Below the pieces are notes generated by a model. The model had not been told where the DNA came from, ran no database searches, and saw only the letters and a program-made list of their open reading frames with translations. DNA of 64,000 nt from Candidatus Cloacimonadota bacterium (GTDB taxonomy: Bacteria > Cloacimonadota > Cloacimonadia > Cloacimonadales > Cloacimonadaceae), in assembly GCA_018433885.1 (NCBI GenBank), contig JAHDQK010000029.1, positions 1 through 64,000 on the forward strand, read 5' to 3'. The first letter of the stretch is position 1, and every line of letters begins with the position of its first letter. Positions 36,515 through 46,012 of the stretch are shown here, in pieces. The position numbers and the translations under genes were made by a program.

Positions 36515-38860
36515 TTATAGTTTCACCACCGTCACTCCGCTCCCTCCTTCAAACATGGGCGGAGTTTCGATGCTCTTCACGTTCTTCTTGCGGGATAGAT
36601 AGTCCCGCACTTTGGCGCGCAATGCGCCGGTGCCTTTACCGTGCACAATGCGCAGGGTCTCGAAGCCACTCAGCGCGGCGTTATCTAGAAACTCGTCAAT
36701 CAACGGCATTGCTTCGTCGAAAGTAAGCCCCAAAAGCTTAAGCTCTCTCTGCACCTTGGGCACAGCTCTGCTGGTGACAAAGGGAACCACGGCGGGGCCT
36801 TCTTCCTTACCCGGACGATACAGGTTGCTCAGCTTGGTCTTGAAACTGATGCCGTTCATATCTACCGTGGCTTGTTTGCCGTTTATTTCCAGGATCACCG
36901 CTTCCGCTTCAAAATCCGCCAACCAGACCCTCATGCCCGGTTTGGGCTGTTCAAGCTGCTGTTTGCCTTCGCTGAAGGTCTTTCTCAGTTCCTGCGATAG
37001 CTGGTCGGATTGCGCTGCTATATCTTGCAATTTCCTTTCCGAAAGCTTGCGGCGTTCTTCTTTATCCAGGTTCTTAAGCTCAGAAAGCTCACGATGGTAC
37101 ATTTTTTGCAGATCTATCAGCTCCCCTTGCATCTCCCTCAGATGTTTCTGGCGCCGGGCTTTCAGCTCTGCCTGCCATTCTTTTTCCCGGTTTTCTATCT
37201 CCGAGATCCGGCTTTCCAGGTTGCGGGTCTTTAGTTCATATTGATAGGTTGCCTGCCCCAGCTCTTTTTTCTGCTCCTGCAGGCGTTTGATCAGATTGCT
37301 GAATTCCAGGTTCTGACTGCCGGCAAGCTTTCTGGCGCGGTCTATCAGCGCCCCATCGATGCCCAGCGAAGCGGCTACCTCGATCGCGAAACTATCGCCG
37401 GGAATGCCGATCTGAAAGTGATAGGTTGGTGTAAGCGCGTTCATGTCAAACTGCATCGAGGCATTTACGCATCGAGGGTGGGATTCCGCAAAGACCTTCA
37501 GCGCGGTGTAGTGAGTGGTTACAATCCCCTTTACCCCGGATTCAGTGAGACGTTCCAAGATCGCTTGCGCTAAAGCGGAGCCTTGTTGAGGATCCGTTGC
37601 CGCGCCGATTTCGTCGATCAAGATCAGGCTATCTGACCCCGCTTCCGAGACCATCCTGCCGATCTTATCCAGATGCGAACTAAAGGTCGAGAGCGCATTC
37701 TCGATGGATTGATCGTCCCCGATATCCGCCAAAACCTTGCCAAAACAACCGATCCGGCTGTCTTCGTCCACCGGCACGGGATATCCGGACATCGCCATCA
37801 GAGTGATCAATCCCGCCGCCTTCATCAGAACCGTCTTGCCGCCGGTGTTTGGACCGCTGAGGATCAGGATGTTGTAATCCTGCCCCAAGTTCAGATTGAA
37901 GGGAATAACCTTATGAAATCCGCTCTCGCCTTCCTCGTGGATTTTCTTGAGTATCAACAGCGGATGCCGCGCGCTTACCAGCTGCAATACAGGCTCTTCT
38001 TGCATAATCGGTACTTTAGCACGGATGCTGTTGCACAAACTGCCTGCCGCAAACAGATAGTCCAGCCTTGCCAAGTTTTCCTGATTTCGTAGTAGTTCCC
38101 GGCTGCGTTCGCGGATGCTCCGGGAAAACTCGCTAAGGATGCGATGTATTTCGCGCTTCTCTTCTTCCTTCAAAAGCTGCATTTCGTTGTTCATCGGCAC
38201 TATCTGCGCGGGCTCGATGAACACCGTGGAACGGCTTCCGGAGCGGCTCTGTACTATCCCCGGCACAAAGGAAGCGGCAGATTCTTTTATGGGAATCACA
38301 AACCGATCATCCCGCTGGGTGATAAACTTCTCTTGCAGAAAGTTCTCCATCCTTGGTTCGGAGATCATGCTCTGCATGGTGCGCTGGATTCTGCCCCGCA
38401 GACTGCCGATGTTGCGGCGGATAGACGTCAGTTGTGGAGACGCACTATCCAGGATGTCCCCCTCGGGATCGAAGATGCGAATGAACCCTTGGCGGATAAA
38501 GGGCAAAGGCGTAAACCGCTTAACTATCCTTTCCGCAAGAGGATAATCCTCGAAAGCCTTCTGGGTTTCTCCGATGCGGGTGCCCAGCTCTGCGTTTACG
38601 GAGATCTCCTTCAGCTCTTCAAAATCGAAAATGCCCGTGCTGCCCTCGGCAAAGTATCCGGAGAGATCAGAAAGATCTTCAAAACTATAGTGGATGCCCT
38701 GTTCCAGAGCCTGCTGAAACTCCCAGATCAAATCCTGGGAATTCCGCATCGCGGAGATGTCTCTCAGAACACATACTTTGGCAGCTTCACCTTTGCCCAG
38801 ATCACTATGGCAGCGGCGCGCCAGATCCGCAAGGAGGAGCGAATATTCTTTATCTGTCAT
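36515..38860 (-). CDS. mutS2: Endonuclease/ATPase MutS2
   Basis: 781 residues. The MutS-type ATPase has Walker A GPNTGGKT (near 336), the ADIGDDQSIENALSTFSSH segment, and Walker B ILIDEIGAATDPQQG; a long coiled coil (about 520-620) follows, then a C-terminal Smr nuclease domain with HGKGTGALR (near 741). MutS2 lacks the mismatch-reading domain of MutS; family members suppress recombination or rescue collided ribosomes. It overlaps cvpA by four bases. Confidence 0.95.
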   Translation of the reverse strand: MTDKEYSLLLADLARRCHSDLGKGEAAKVCVLRDISAMRNSQDLIWEFQQALEQGIHYSFEDLSDLSGYFAEGSTGIFDFEELKEISVNAELGTRIGETQKAFEDYPLAERIVKRFTPLPFIRQGFIRIFDPEGDILDSASPQLTSIRRNIGSLRGRIQRTMQSMISEPRMENFLQEKFITQRDDRFVIPIKESAASFVPGIVQSRSGSRSTVFIEPAQIVPMNNEMQLLKEEEKREIHRILSEFSRSIRERSRELLRNQENLARLDYLFAAGSLCNSIRAKVPIMQEEPVLQLVSARHPLLILKKIHEEGESGFHKVIPFNLNLGQDYNILILSGPNTGGKTVLMKAAGLITLMAMSGYPVPVDEDSRIGCFGKVLADIGDDQSIENALSTFSSHLDKIGRMVSEAGSDSLILIDEIGAATDPQQGSALAQAILERLTESGVKGIVTTHYTALKVFAESHPRCVNASMQFDMNALTPTYHFQIGIPGDSFAIEVAASLGIDGALIDRARKLAGSQNLEFSNLIKRLQEQKKELGQATYQYELKTRNLESRISEIENREKEWQAELKARRQKHLREMQGELIDLQKMYHRELSELKNLDKEERRKLSERKLQDIAAQSDQLSQELRKTFSEGKQQLEQPKPGMRVWLADFEAEAVILEINGKQATVDMNGISFKTKLSNLYRPGKEEGPAVVPFVTSRAVPKVQRELKLLGLTFDEAMPLIDEFLDNAALSGFETLRIVHGKGTGALRAKVRDYLSRKKNVKSIETPPMFEGGSGVTVVKL

Positions 38861-39393
38861 TCGTCTTCAGTATCTTGCTGTTGTAGAAACTCCGGCATCT
38901 TGATGTATTTCATGCGGTTTTTCAGATTAAGCTTGGCAAAGAGATCTTCTTTAAGTTGCTCCACCCCAACATAGACGCGGTGTTTTTCTCCATCTTTGAG
39001 AGGCTCAGAGAGCTTGGGCATATAGTCCATAAACACTGTGAAGATGATTACCAGGATCATGCCGTTCAAAAATCCAAGAAACGCGCCTAATCCACGATTT
39101 AGCCAAGATAGATTGCAGGCTTTGATGAATCGGTCCAAGATCCAGATTACAAAGCGCAGGATTACCACGATCAGAACCAATATCAGAACGATGGAGATGA
39201 TGGTGGAGAGCGTCTTGCCATGCCCATATTTCAGCATCAACTGATTTGCCAGGAGGGGATAGTAGTGACCCACCAAGAAAAACGCCAAAATCGCTCCGGC
39301 AAATTGAACTATCGCCCCTGCCAATCCTCGGCGGAAGCCAATAAAGGTAAAAACCAACAGTACTGCCAATATTATCCAATCGATCACGCCCAT
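38857..39393 (-). CDS. cvpA: CvpA-family membrane protein
   Basis: 178 residues with four predicted membrane segments in the first 130 (IDWIILAVLLVFTFIGFRRG start, GLAGAIVQFAGAILAFFLV, two more near 70-90 and 105-125) and a polar tail. CvpA is linked to colicin V production and envelope homeostasis in other bacteria; its molecular role is not settled. It couples to mutS2 by ATGA overlap, an order seen in many genomes. Confidence 0.88.
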   Translation of the reverse strand: MGVIDWIILAVLLVFTFIGFRRGLAGAIVQFAGAILAFFLVGHYYPLLANQLMLKYGHGKTLSTIISIVLILVLIVVILRFVIWILDRFIKACNLSWLNRGLGAFLGFLNGMILVIIFTVFMDYMPKLSEPLKDGEKHRVYVGVEQLKEDLFAKLNLKNRMKYIKMPEFLQQQDTEDE

Positions 39394-39418
39394 ATTAATC
39401 TCCCATTTGCCATAAAAA

Positions 39419-39452
39419 GCATACAGGGATTTGTTCTAAGATCCCTGTATGC
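39419..39452 (-). terminator. Strong hairpin between rpsU and cvpA
   Basis: GCATACAGGGAT and ATCCCTGTATGC form a perfect 12-bp stem with a 10-base loop; on the minus strand five T follow. Only 25 bases separate it from cvpA, so either read-through or a promoter inside this short space feeds the downstream genes, as with the rpsU-dnaG terminator in E. coli. Confidence 0.85.
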
Positions 39453-39484
39453 CATGTTTTAAACTGTAAAATAAAGCGCGGGCT

Positions 39485-39691
39485 TTATTTCATGTAACGT
39501 TGCATCCGACGCTGAATTTTCAGCATCTTGCGACGCGCGGCGTTGGCTTCGCGTTTCTTCTTCACGCTTGGCTTTTCGTAGGCCTGATGCTTCTTTATTT
39601 CCGAAAGAATTGCGGCTTTTTCGCATTTCTTTTTAAAGCGCTTCAAGAGATAATCGAAGGACTCGTTGTCTTTAGCTACGACTGTCGGCAA
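39485..39691 (-). CDS. rpsU: 30S ribosomal protein S21
   Basis: 68 residues, very basic C-terminus ([25 protein letters not shown]). The opening [25 protein letters not shown] is diagnostic. There is no in-frame ATG; the start is a TTG at 39691 with an AAGGTGG site. S21 helps the ribosome choose mRNA starts. It heads the macromolecular-synthesis operon. Confidence 0.95.
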   Translation of the reverse strand: MPTVVAKDNESFDYLLKRFKKKCEKAAILSEIKKHQAYEKPSVKKKREANAARRKMLKIQRRMQRYMK

Positions 39692-40267
39692 TCAAATCAC
39701 CACCTTTTGTTTATAATTTAAGAAATGCCAATTTCTTAGCTACATGATTTATGTCAAGCAGGAAATTGGCTTCCCGTCGGAGATCTAAATTTTTTCTATG
39801 CGAGATGGCATCTGTGTCTTCGGTGCTACATCATTTTTAAAGTGTTTTCATTGAGGATCGGTACGAGTCACAGCGAAACGCCATTTATCCCGATTGATGC
39901 CATTGGAGCTCATTTGGCCATCTCTAATCTCCAATGCAGCTAGTAGTTAAACAGGCCAAATGGATTTCAATCGCATGTACTGGTTTTATCCCGGCGATGA
40001 AGTCCAAGCCCCCCTGTAACCATTAGCAATTGAAGTAGATAGGCTTAGAGGCTTGAACTCCATGGCTTTAGCTGGGTTTATAAAAGCCCAATTCGGGCAA
40101 TATCGTGACCCCAAGAACATCATTGCTACATCGCCCGCTTCACAGTGAATATATCAAAGCAAGATCAGCTCCATTTCAAGCACGGGAAGACTGAGTGTAT
40201 GCTGGGAGCCATCTGCGCCTATGCACCGCATCAGCTTCTATTCAAATGACGCTACACTGAAGCCTGT
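39692..40267. other. Intergenic region with dispersed repeat
   Basis: No gene found in 576 bases. It carries the promoter side of rpsU and the 190-bp repeat at 39889-40078. Confidence 0.6.
39889..40078 (-). repeat. 190-bp two-hairpin repeat, copy 2
   Basis: Reverse-oriented copy of 30416-30604 differing at roughly fifteen positions with one single-base gap. Both inner stems are kept; in one, a change is tolerated as a G-T pair. Confidence 0.8.
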
Positions 40268-41791
40268 TCATTGTTTCAACTTCACCAGCTTAAGTATCTG
40301 CTTGCTCCCGGATTCACGAACAAAGTAGATCCCTGCTCCCAAGCTTCTGCCCAGATCATCTCTTCCATCCCAATCATAAGCTTGACCGGCATCAGCGATG
40401 CTGCGCACTTTCTGGCCGCGTAGGTTGTAGATATTCAGTGCCTGGTGTGCCTGATCGTTCTTTCTGGAGATAGTGATGCTCTCCTTGAAGGGATTGGGAT
40501 AGGCAGCCAGAGCGGGGGGAGGATTAACAGGATCATCTGTTGACGTGCTCAGGTTGAGTTTCAGGAAGTAATACTGTCTTACAGTATTCTGATTAGCGTC
40601 TTGAGAGGTCAAATTCATCACAAGGCGATCCCCATCTTTGTAGATTCTTGTATAGGTGAGTAGCGATGTTTCCGGCAAAGGTTGCCATTCATCCTCTGTA
40701 AAACTAACCCACTGTGCGGCATCAAGATCTGCCAAACGAAACACAAATCTATCCTCCACATAATCAATGAGCAAAAGCTTGTCTTGAAAGTTTGCACTGT
40801 AGATCAAGTTATCAAATACATTTGGAGCTACCGGAAATCCGTTGTAAATTGAGAGCCCGGTATTAGGATCGTGGTGATAGAGACGAAATGTTTGATAATC
40901 ACCATAAATGGAGGCCGTATATCTCCAGCTTGTGTGAAGGTTGTTTGGCAGCTCAAACAAGAAACGGAAAGTGGTCGACACGGGGTCCAGATAATCAGTT
41001 AGGGTCCAGAGATCAAAATCCAAGGTCTCATCGCCAAAAGAAATCACTCCTCCACAATCTAAAACATTGGGTTGCAACCAGGATGCATAATATGTGCTTT
41101 CGTCAAAAGCATAGCGATTATAGATACCTGCGTAGTCACCATAATGCACAGTGGGATTCAGTTGCGCATCGAGCACACAAATGGGGTATGGTTCGGTTGT
41201 ATCCAAAATGCTTCTCTCCGAAATCAATAAATTTTCGCCAAAGCATGAGAGTATTGGGTATACAAAAGCAGACGCATCATAGACCATGCTGATTTCCCCT
41301 GTTTCCAGAGTCCATTTCCATACATTTGCATGAGGATAACTCAGCGATGCCACGAAGTAAAGATCTCCGGCAAAAGAGGTCAGATTTTCTGGTGATACCG
41401 GGAGGTGAAAGGCCTGAGCTATGCCACCGCTAACAAACAAACAGATCATGTTAGAACTATTTTCGAATATTACATAAAAAGCACGTTCAAGAAATATTGT
41501 CTGGTAATGGTCATAGAAGCCACCACTGGCTCCGGGAGCATTTGCAAAATCATATAAAACTTGCTCATCTTCCTGTCTGCCATCTGCATACAGTCGTTTA
41601 AACTTGAACTGCTGAGTACCGGCAGTAGGGTAGTTCCAAGAGTACATACAGAAAGTGCTGTCGGTATCAAACATGGACAGTCTCAAATAAAAGTCTGTCT
41701 CAATACAGGCGGTCTCTATAAACTCGGCTACCAAAGTGGCGCATATAAGCATGGGCATGAAAAGAAAAAGAAACATAACCAAGTACTTCAT
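40268..41791 (-). CDS. Secreted protein with C-terminal sorting (T9SS type A-like) domain
   Basis: 507 residues. Residues 1-18 are a signal peptide (MKYLVMFLFLFMPMLICA). The body has no family I recognise and looks like repeated beta strands, perhaps a propeller. From about 430, AAYPNPFKESITISRK, LNIYNLRGQKVRSI, YDWDGRDDLGRSLGAGIYFVR and KQILKLVKLKQ form the classic C-terminal sorting domain used for export through the type IX system or for surface anchoring. It stands alone, so its transcription is separate. Confidence 0.85.
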   Translation of the reverse strand: MKYLVMFLFLFMPMLICATLVAEFIETACIETDFYLRLSMFDTDSTFCMYSWNYPTAGTQQFKFKRLYADGRQEDEQVLYDFANAPGASGGFYDHYQTIFLERAFYVIFENSSNMICLFVSGGIAQAFHLPVSPENLTSFAGDLYFVASLSYPHANVWKWTLETGEISMVYDASAFVYPILSCFGENLLISERSILDTTEPYPICVLDAQLNPTVHYGDYAGIYNRYAFDESTYYASWLQPNVLDCGGVISFGDETLDFDLWTLTDYLDPVSTTFRFLFELPNNLHTSWRYTASIYGDYQTFRLYHHDPNTGLSIYNGFPVAPNVFDNLIYSANFQDKLLLIDYVEDRFVFRLADLDAAQWVSFTEDEWQPLPETSLLTYTRIYKDGDRLVMNLTSQDANQNTVRQYYFLKLNLSTSTDDPVNPPPALAAYPNPFKESITISRKNDQAHQALNIYNLRGQKVRSIADAGQAYDWDGRDDLGRSLGAGIYFVRESGSKQILKLVKLKQ

Positions 41792-42140
41792 TGTATTTCT
41801 CCTTTACCTTCGCCAAAGATAATAACTAAATTTTCCATGTCAAGCTAAAAAGTTGTGGCTGTGCTCGCGGTCTGTCGTAAATCAAGAACGCCAGTAATAT
41901 TGGTAATGAAGCACAATCACCCACAAAAACATTGATGCATAATTACCCGGTTAACTATCACGTAGTTAACCCCCCTTGCTTCCAGCCATGCAGAAGCTTA
42001 GTCCAAGCTGATTTGAAGCAGTTTCCATTGCCACACCACGGCTTGGCGATTGCTTCAAGCAATGGGGGTGGGATTACTACCAGCCAGAAGGGTGTTCAGA
42101 AAATCAGATTATTGCTCACTCAGGCTTTTTGCGTTTGGCA
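41792..42140. other. Intergenic region with palindromes
   Basis: 349 bases, no gene. It holds a perfect 9-bp stem (GGTTAACTA/TAGTTAACC, 41949-41971) and a likely fourth copy of the palindromic repeat at 41970-42070. Confidence 0.6.
41970..42070 (+). repeat. Palindromic repeat, divergent copy C
   Basis: Outer arms CCCCCCTTGC (41970-41979) and GCAATGGGGGTG (42059-42070) resemble those of copy B; an inner TTGAAGCA pairs with TGCTTCAA. The GATGCAGT core itself is absent, so membership in the family is likely but not certain. Confidence 0.4.
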
Positions 42141-42617
42141 TCACCAATACTCGTAATAGTAAAATTCGTCCTCGTCGAAATTGCCGTATGTATAAGACAC
42201 GATGTATTGGCCGGTGGTGGCGGGATACACATAGATAGCGCGATCATTCGGATAGTACCAGATATAATCGCAATCGAAATCATCCACTATATCCGGCTCT
42301 CCGTGGAGATCCACCAATTCTTGCAACAGATTGGATATTTCTGGGGATTCTGGTGCAATGTCATACACAAAGCTCCAGCTATCGAGAGCCGCCTTGTCAA
42401 CCGTGAGATTTATGTTCAAAATGGGTAGATTTGCGGATTCACTGGATTCATATTTTATATAGGTACCCTCGCGGGATGTCTCTACAAAACCTTTGGATTC
42501 AATTAATAACAATGCCTCATTGGCAATGGCGTCAAATTCCAGATCAAACAAGCCCTTTTGGGCGTAGCTGAAAACTGCCGTAAACAGAATCGCGATCAGC
42601 AACATCGTTCTTTTCAT
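42141..42617 (-). CDS. Small secreted acidic protein of unknown function
   Basis: 158 residues with a signal peptide (MKRTMLLIAILFTAVFSYAQ). The mature part is acidic, ending in a tyrosine-rich tail (NFDEDEFYYYEYW). No family recognised; the alternating pattern suggests mixed alpha/beta. The start has GAGGAAA-like bases upstream. No neighbouring gene hints at a role. Confidence 0.7.
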   Translation of the reverse strand: MKRTMLLIAILFTAVFSYAQKGLFDLEFDAIANEALLLIESKGFVETSREGTYIKYESSESANLPILNINLTVDKAALDSWSFVYDIAPESPEISNLLQELVDLHGEPDIVDDFDCDYIWYYPNDRAIYVYPATTGQYIVSYTYGNFDEDEFYYYEYW

Positions 42618-43041
42618 CGGATTTCCTCTCTTTGATCCCCCATTCAGAGATCAAGATATTAAGTTTTATGAAGAGAATAGTAATCTACTATCGGGTGCTT
42701 GGCAAGAAACATCGCAGTAGTTATAGTTGTCTGCCATGGTTAGAAAGAAGTGCGATCCTTTAGAACCACTCGCATGATATCGGTTCCAAGGTATTGGATG
42801 TGGCTGGTAGCCGCACAGGATAGGCTGATGTATCCCCGATTTGAGAGTGTGGAAAGCCGGATAGTGCTTTACCTGATCAGCTTGAGTATCTCATGACGCT
42901 CGGTTGCGCAGGGATGTTGCCTTAATGGTTTAGCAGAATCCTAGGTTATGGAGCTTGGGGATCTGCGCAGAAAGCATTCTGGGCAAACAAATTAGCCGGC
43001 ACCCTGGGGTACCGGCTGATTTATATGGTATATAATGGTCT
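42618..43041. other. Intergenic region downstream of rplQ
   Basis: 424 bases without a supported gene. A minus-strand stretch near 42895-42960 reads RHEILKLIR before a stop, faintly like a sorting-domain end, but nothing upstream supports it. The rplQ terminator lies at 42994-43017. Confidence 0.55.
42994..43017 (-). terminator. Terminator-like hairpin after rplQ
   Basis: AGCCGG and CCGGCT pair, with ACC/GGT inside. The T-run on the minus strand is weak (AATTTGTTTG), but the position, 25 bases after the last gene of the ribosomal cluster, supports a terminator. Confidence 0.65.
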
Positions 43042-43449
43042 TTATTTGTTCAGATCTTCGGCTTTGATGGCGTCTTTTTTGTTTGTGATGGCGGATTCTT
43101 CCACAAATTGGATAATTGCCATGGGCGCATTATCGCCTCTGCGGAATCCGGCTTTAATCACTCTGGTATAGCCACCGTTACGATTTGCGAACGCGGGGGC
43201 TATATCGTCGAAGAGCTTTTTGACCAAGTCGCGGTCGCCGAGCACGCTGTAGGCAAGTCTGCGGGAGTGAACGGTATTGTTCTTTCCGTAGGTTACCACG
43301 CGTTCTACAAAGCGTCTCATTTCCTTGGCTTTGGCCAGAGTGGTATTGATCTGACCATGTTCGACCATGGATTTGACGAGATTTCTCATCATCAGGCGTC
43401 TTGCATCGGTTTCACGTCCGAATTTTCTACCTTCAACTCTGTGTCGCAT
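43042..43449 (-). CDS. rplQ: 50S ribosomal protein L17
   Basis: 135 residues; MRHRVEGRKFGRETDARRLM and NGGYTRVIKAGFRRGDNAPMA are diagnostic. Binds 23S rRNA near the tunnel exit. Last gene of the cluster; its start overlaps the end of rpoA by 17 bases. The tail after NAPMAIIQFVE is a little longer than the minimal family form. Confidence 0.96.
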   Translation of the reverse strand: MRHRVEGRKFGRETDARRLMMRNLVKSMVEHGQINTTLAKAKEMRRFVERVVTYGKNNTVHSRRLAYSVLGDRDLVKKLFDDIAPAFANRNGGYTRVIKAGFRRGDNAPMAIIQFVEESAITNKKDAIKAEDLNK

Positions 43450-44581
43450 TTTTCACCTTCTTTTTAGGGCTTGGCACTGGTTTTCTGGGAGTGGCGGTCG
43501 CGACCTTTTCAGGCTTGGCAGTGGCGAAATCATCATCCTCAGTTTCCGCTGCCGGGGTGGCAGTATCTTCGGAGGGGAGAATTCCGCGGCTACGTGCTTC
43601 TCTGATTTTGCGGTAGATGCCGTCCACATCCATACCCAGTTCCAGATCATATTTTTTAAGTTTATGTACGATCTCTTCCAGCGATTTTTTGCCGAAATTG
43701 CGGAATTTGAGCATTTCTGCTTCGGTTTTGGAAACGAGTTCGCCGATAGTGCTGATTTCAGCCATTTCCAGGCAGTTGGCAGCGCGGACGGTGAGTTCGA
43801 TTTCCTTCACGCTCATGCGCAGGATACGCTCTTTTTCTTCGAGATCGGGATCGAGCTCGATATCGCGAATGTATTCCGGCTCGGTCTCAAACAAGCTTAT
43901 TTTGGCAGCCATATCCTTCAGGATCTTGGCAGCCAGGAAGAGGGCGATCATCGGCTCTATGGCTCCGTTTGAGTGAATCTCGAGGATCAGTTTGTCGTAG
44001 TTCATCCGCTCTTTTACGCGCTGATGACTCACGGAGAAATTCACTTTCAAGATCGGGGAATAGATGCTATCGATGGGGATGAACCCAATGGGTTTCCCTT
44101 CCGGATTTTGCCGGTCTGCGGAGACATAGCCGCGACCGATGCCGACGATCATTTCTATCTTCAGATCGATATCTTCGGTAACTTCGAGTAGATACAGGTC
44201 TTTATTGATAATCTTGACATGAGCATTTTCCTGGATCATGTCGGCAGTGATGATGCCTTTGCCTTTGTGTTCCAGGATAATGGTGGTTTCTTCGACGGTC
44301 GTGGATTCAATCACAATCTGTTTGATCCTAAGAATCAGATCCAGATAATCTGAATTAGTTCCAGGAATCGGGGTAAATTCGTGATGCAAACCTTCAATCC
44401 GCACGAAGCGAACTGCGGCACCTTGGATCGAGGATAAGAGGATCCTGCGCAGGGTGTTACCCATGGTGGTTCCAAATCCGGGCTCCAGCGGGCCTATTTC
44501 AAATCTGCCAAAATTGCGGGAATAAGTTTCCTTATCGTGATCCACACTTTCCGGCATCTGCAAGGGTTCAAGATACATCAT
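43433..44581 (-). CDS. rpoA: RNA polymerase alpha subunit
   Basis: 382 residues, about 40-60 more than usual. The N-terminal dimer domain (FGRFEIGPLEPGFGTTMGNTLRR) and the C-terminal DNA-binding domain (VRAANCLEMAEISTIGELV, MLKFRNFGKKSLEEI) are normal. After LRSRGILPSE-like residues near 335 comes a low-complexity tail of acidic residues, then alanine, proline and lysine (ATPRKPVPSPKKKVKNATQS). Two ATGs open the gene after GGAG. The tail overlaps rplQ only in its last codons. Confidence 0.95.
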   Translation of the reverse strand: MMYLEPLQMPESVDHDKETYSRNFGRFEIGPLEPGFGTTMGNTLRRILLSSIQGAAVRFVRIEGLHHEFTPIPGTNSDYLDLILRIKQIVIESTTVEETTIILEHKGKGIITADMIQENAHVKIINKDLYLLEVTEDIDLKIEMIVGIGRGYVSADRQNPEGKPIGFIPIDSIYSPILKVNFSVSHQRVKERMNYDKLILEIHSNGAIEPMIALFLAAKILKDMAAKISLFETEPEYIRDIELDPDLEEKERILRMSVKEIELTVRAANCLEMAEISTIGELVSKTEAEMLKFRNFGKKSLEEIVHKLKKYDLELGMDVDGIYRKIREARSRGILPSEDTATPAAETEDDDFATAKPEKVATATPRKPVPSPKKKVKNATQS

Positions 44582-44600
44582 ATCAAACTCCTGTGGGCGA

Positions 44601-45218
44601 TTACTTGGAGTAGAATTCGACGATAAGACGCAGATCTACTGAGACCGGGATCTCGCTTGCGACAGGAATCTGATCGAAGCTGCCGCGCATATTTTCTTTA
44701 TCTACGGTTAACCAGCTATAGGGTGAAGTAGTCTCAGAGCGTTCCATGGCTTCCACCAGCATTTTCATGCCGCGGCTTTTGGGACGCACTTCGATGATGT
44801 CCCCTGCCTTCACGAGGAAGGAAGGAATATCCACTTTCTTGCCATTTACCATGAAATGGCCGTGCGTTACAAACTGACGGGACTGCATGCGAGTGGAGGC
44901 GAAACCGAGGCGATAAACTACGTTATCCAAACGGCGTTCGAGCAGCTGCATGAGGTTGTCGCCGGTAACTCCACTGGCTTTGGCAGCTTTGGTGAAGTAA
45001 TTCTTGAACTGCTTTTCCATCAGGCAATAGGTGAGGCGCAGTTTTTGCTTCTCGCGCAGGTGGATGCCGTAATCAGACATCTTGCGGCGCATCATGCGGC
45101 CATGTTGCCCTGAGGGGTATTTGCGTTTTGCAAGGATGCGGTCGTATTTATTGGTGCCGAAGATGTTTTCACCAAATCTGCGGCATACTTTTGCTTTGGG
45201 TCCGGTATATCTGGCCAT
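44601..45218 (-). CDS. rpsD: 30S ribosomal protein S4
   Basis: 205 residues, bearing the S4 RNA-binding fold (RLDNVVYRLGFASTRMQSRQFVTHGHFMVNGKKV). Initiates assembly of the 30S subunit body. The N-terminal region has only one cysteine (KVCRRFGENIFG), so it is the form without zinc. Confidence 0.96.
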   Translation of the reverse strand: MARYTGPKAKVCRRFGENIFGTNKYDRILAKRKYPSGQHGRMMRRKMSDYGIHLREKQKLRLTYCLMEKQFKNYFTKAAKASGVTGDNLMQLLERRLDNVVYRLGFASTRMQSRQFVTHGHFMVNGKKVDIPSFLVKAGDIIEVRPKSRGMKMLVEAMERSETTSPYSWLTVDKENMRGSFDQIPVASEIPVSVDLRLIVEFYSK

Positions 45219-45227
45219 GATAACTCC

Positions 45228-45617
45228 TTATATCCTTCTGGTTTTGGGGGGACGGCAACCGTTGTGGGGAATCGGGGTTTCGTCCTTGATCATGGTTACT
45301 TTTATTCCGGCAGCATTGATCGCGCGGATGGAGGATTCTCTACCACCACCGGGACCTTTTACGATCACACCAACTTTCTGGATTCCCATTTCCACGCCGG
45401 CTTTTGCTACTTCTGCGGCAGCCATCTGAGCGGCGAAGGGAGTGCTTTTGCGGGAACCTTTGTAACCGATCTTGCCCCCTGAGCTCCAGGCAAGAACATT
45501 GCCGGAACGATCAGTAAGCGAAATGATCGTGTTGTTGAAGCTGGAGTGCACAAAAACCAAGCCTTCGTCGAAGGAAAGGCGGACGCGTTTTTTCTTAACT
45601 CTGGTTTTCTTAGCCAT
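45228..45617 (-). CDS. rpsK: 30S ribosomal protein S11
   Basis: 129 residues; [31 protein letters not shown] and [12 protein letters not shown] are diagnostic. Part of the 30S platform. Follows rpsM by 11 bases. Confidence 0.97.
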   Translation of the reverse strand: MAKKTRVKKKRVRLSFDEGLVFVHSSFNNTIISLTDRSGNVLAWSSGGKIGYKGSRKSTPFAAQMAAAEVAKAGVEMGIQKVGVIVKGPGGGRESSIRAINAAGIKVTMIKDETPIPHNGCRPPKTRRI

Positions 45618-45628
45618 GAATCGTGCTC

Positions 45629-45997
45629 CTATTTCTTCTTCTTAATGGCGCTTGAGCGGGGACCCTTGCGGGTACGGGCATTGGTATGGGTTCTCTGACC
45701 ACGTACGGGCAGGCCACGTTTGTGACGCAGTCCGCGATAGCAACCAATTTCCATGAGCCTTTTGATGTTCATGGCAATCTGGGTTCTCAAGGTACCTTCC
45801 ACGACATATTCGTTTTGAATGATGTCGCGCAGGATCTTTTCCTCGTCTAATGTGAGATCAGCGACTTTCTTCATGAAATCGATATTGGCTTTCTGACATA
45901 TCTCGATGGCCCGGCTTCTGCCGATTCCGTAGATATAGGTAAGACCAATGAAGAGCCGCTTTGTTTTGGGAATCTCAATACCTGCAATATGTGCCAA
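45629..45997 (-). CDS. rpsM: 30S ribosomal protein S13
   Basis: 122 residues; [15 protein letters not shown] and [21 protein letters not shown] are diagnostic. Contacts the P-site tRNA and links the subunits in the 30S head. AGGAGG precedes the ATG. Confidence 0.97.
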   Translation of the reverse strand: MAHIAGIEIPKTKRLFIGLTYIYGIGRSRAIEICQKANIDFMKKVADLTLDEEKILRDIIQNEYVVEGTLRTQIAMNIKRLMEIGCYRGLRHKRGLPVRGQRTHTNARTRKGPRSSAIKKKK

Positions 45998-46012
45998 GTT
46001 GGTCCTCCTTTC

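Noticed and set aside
42875-42960. Remnant of a sorting-domain protein (RHEILKLIR end)
   Set aside because: Only about ten residues resemble the domain; the upstream frame is closed by stops.
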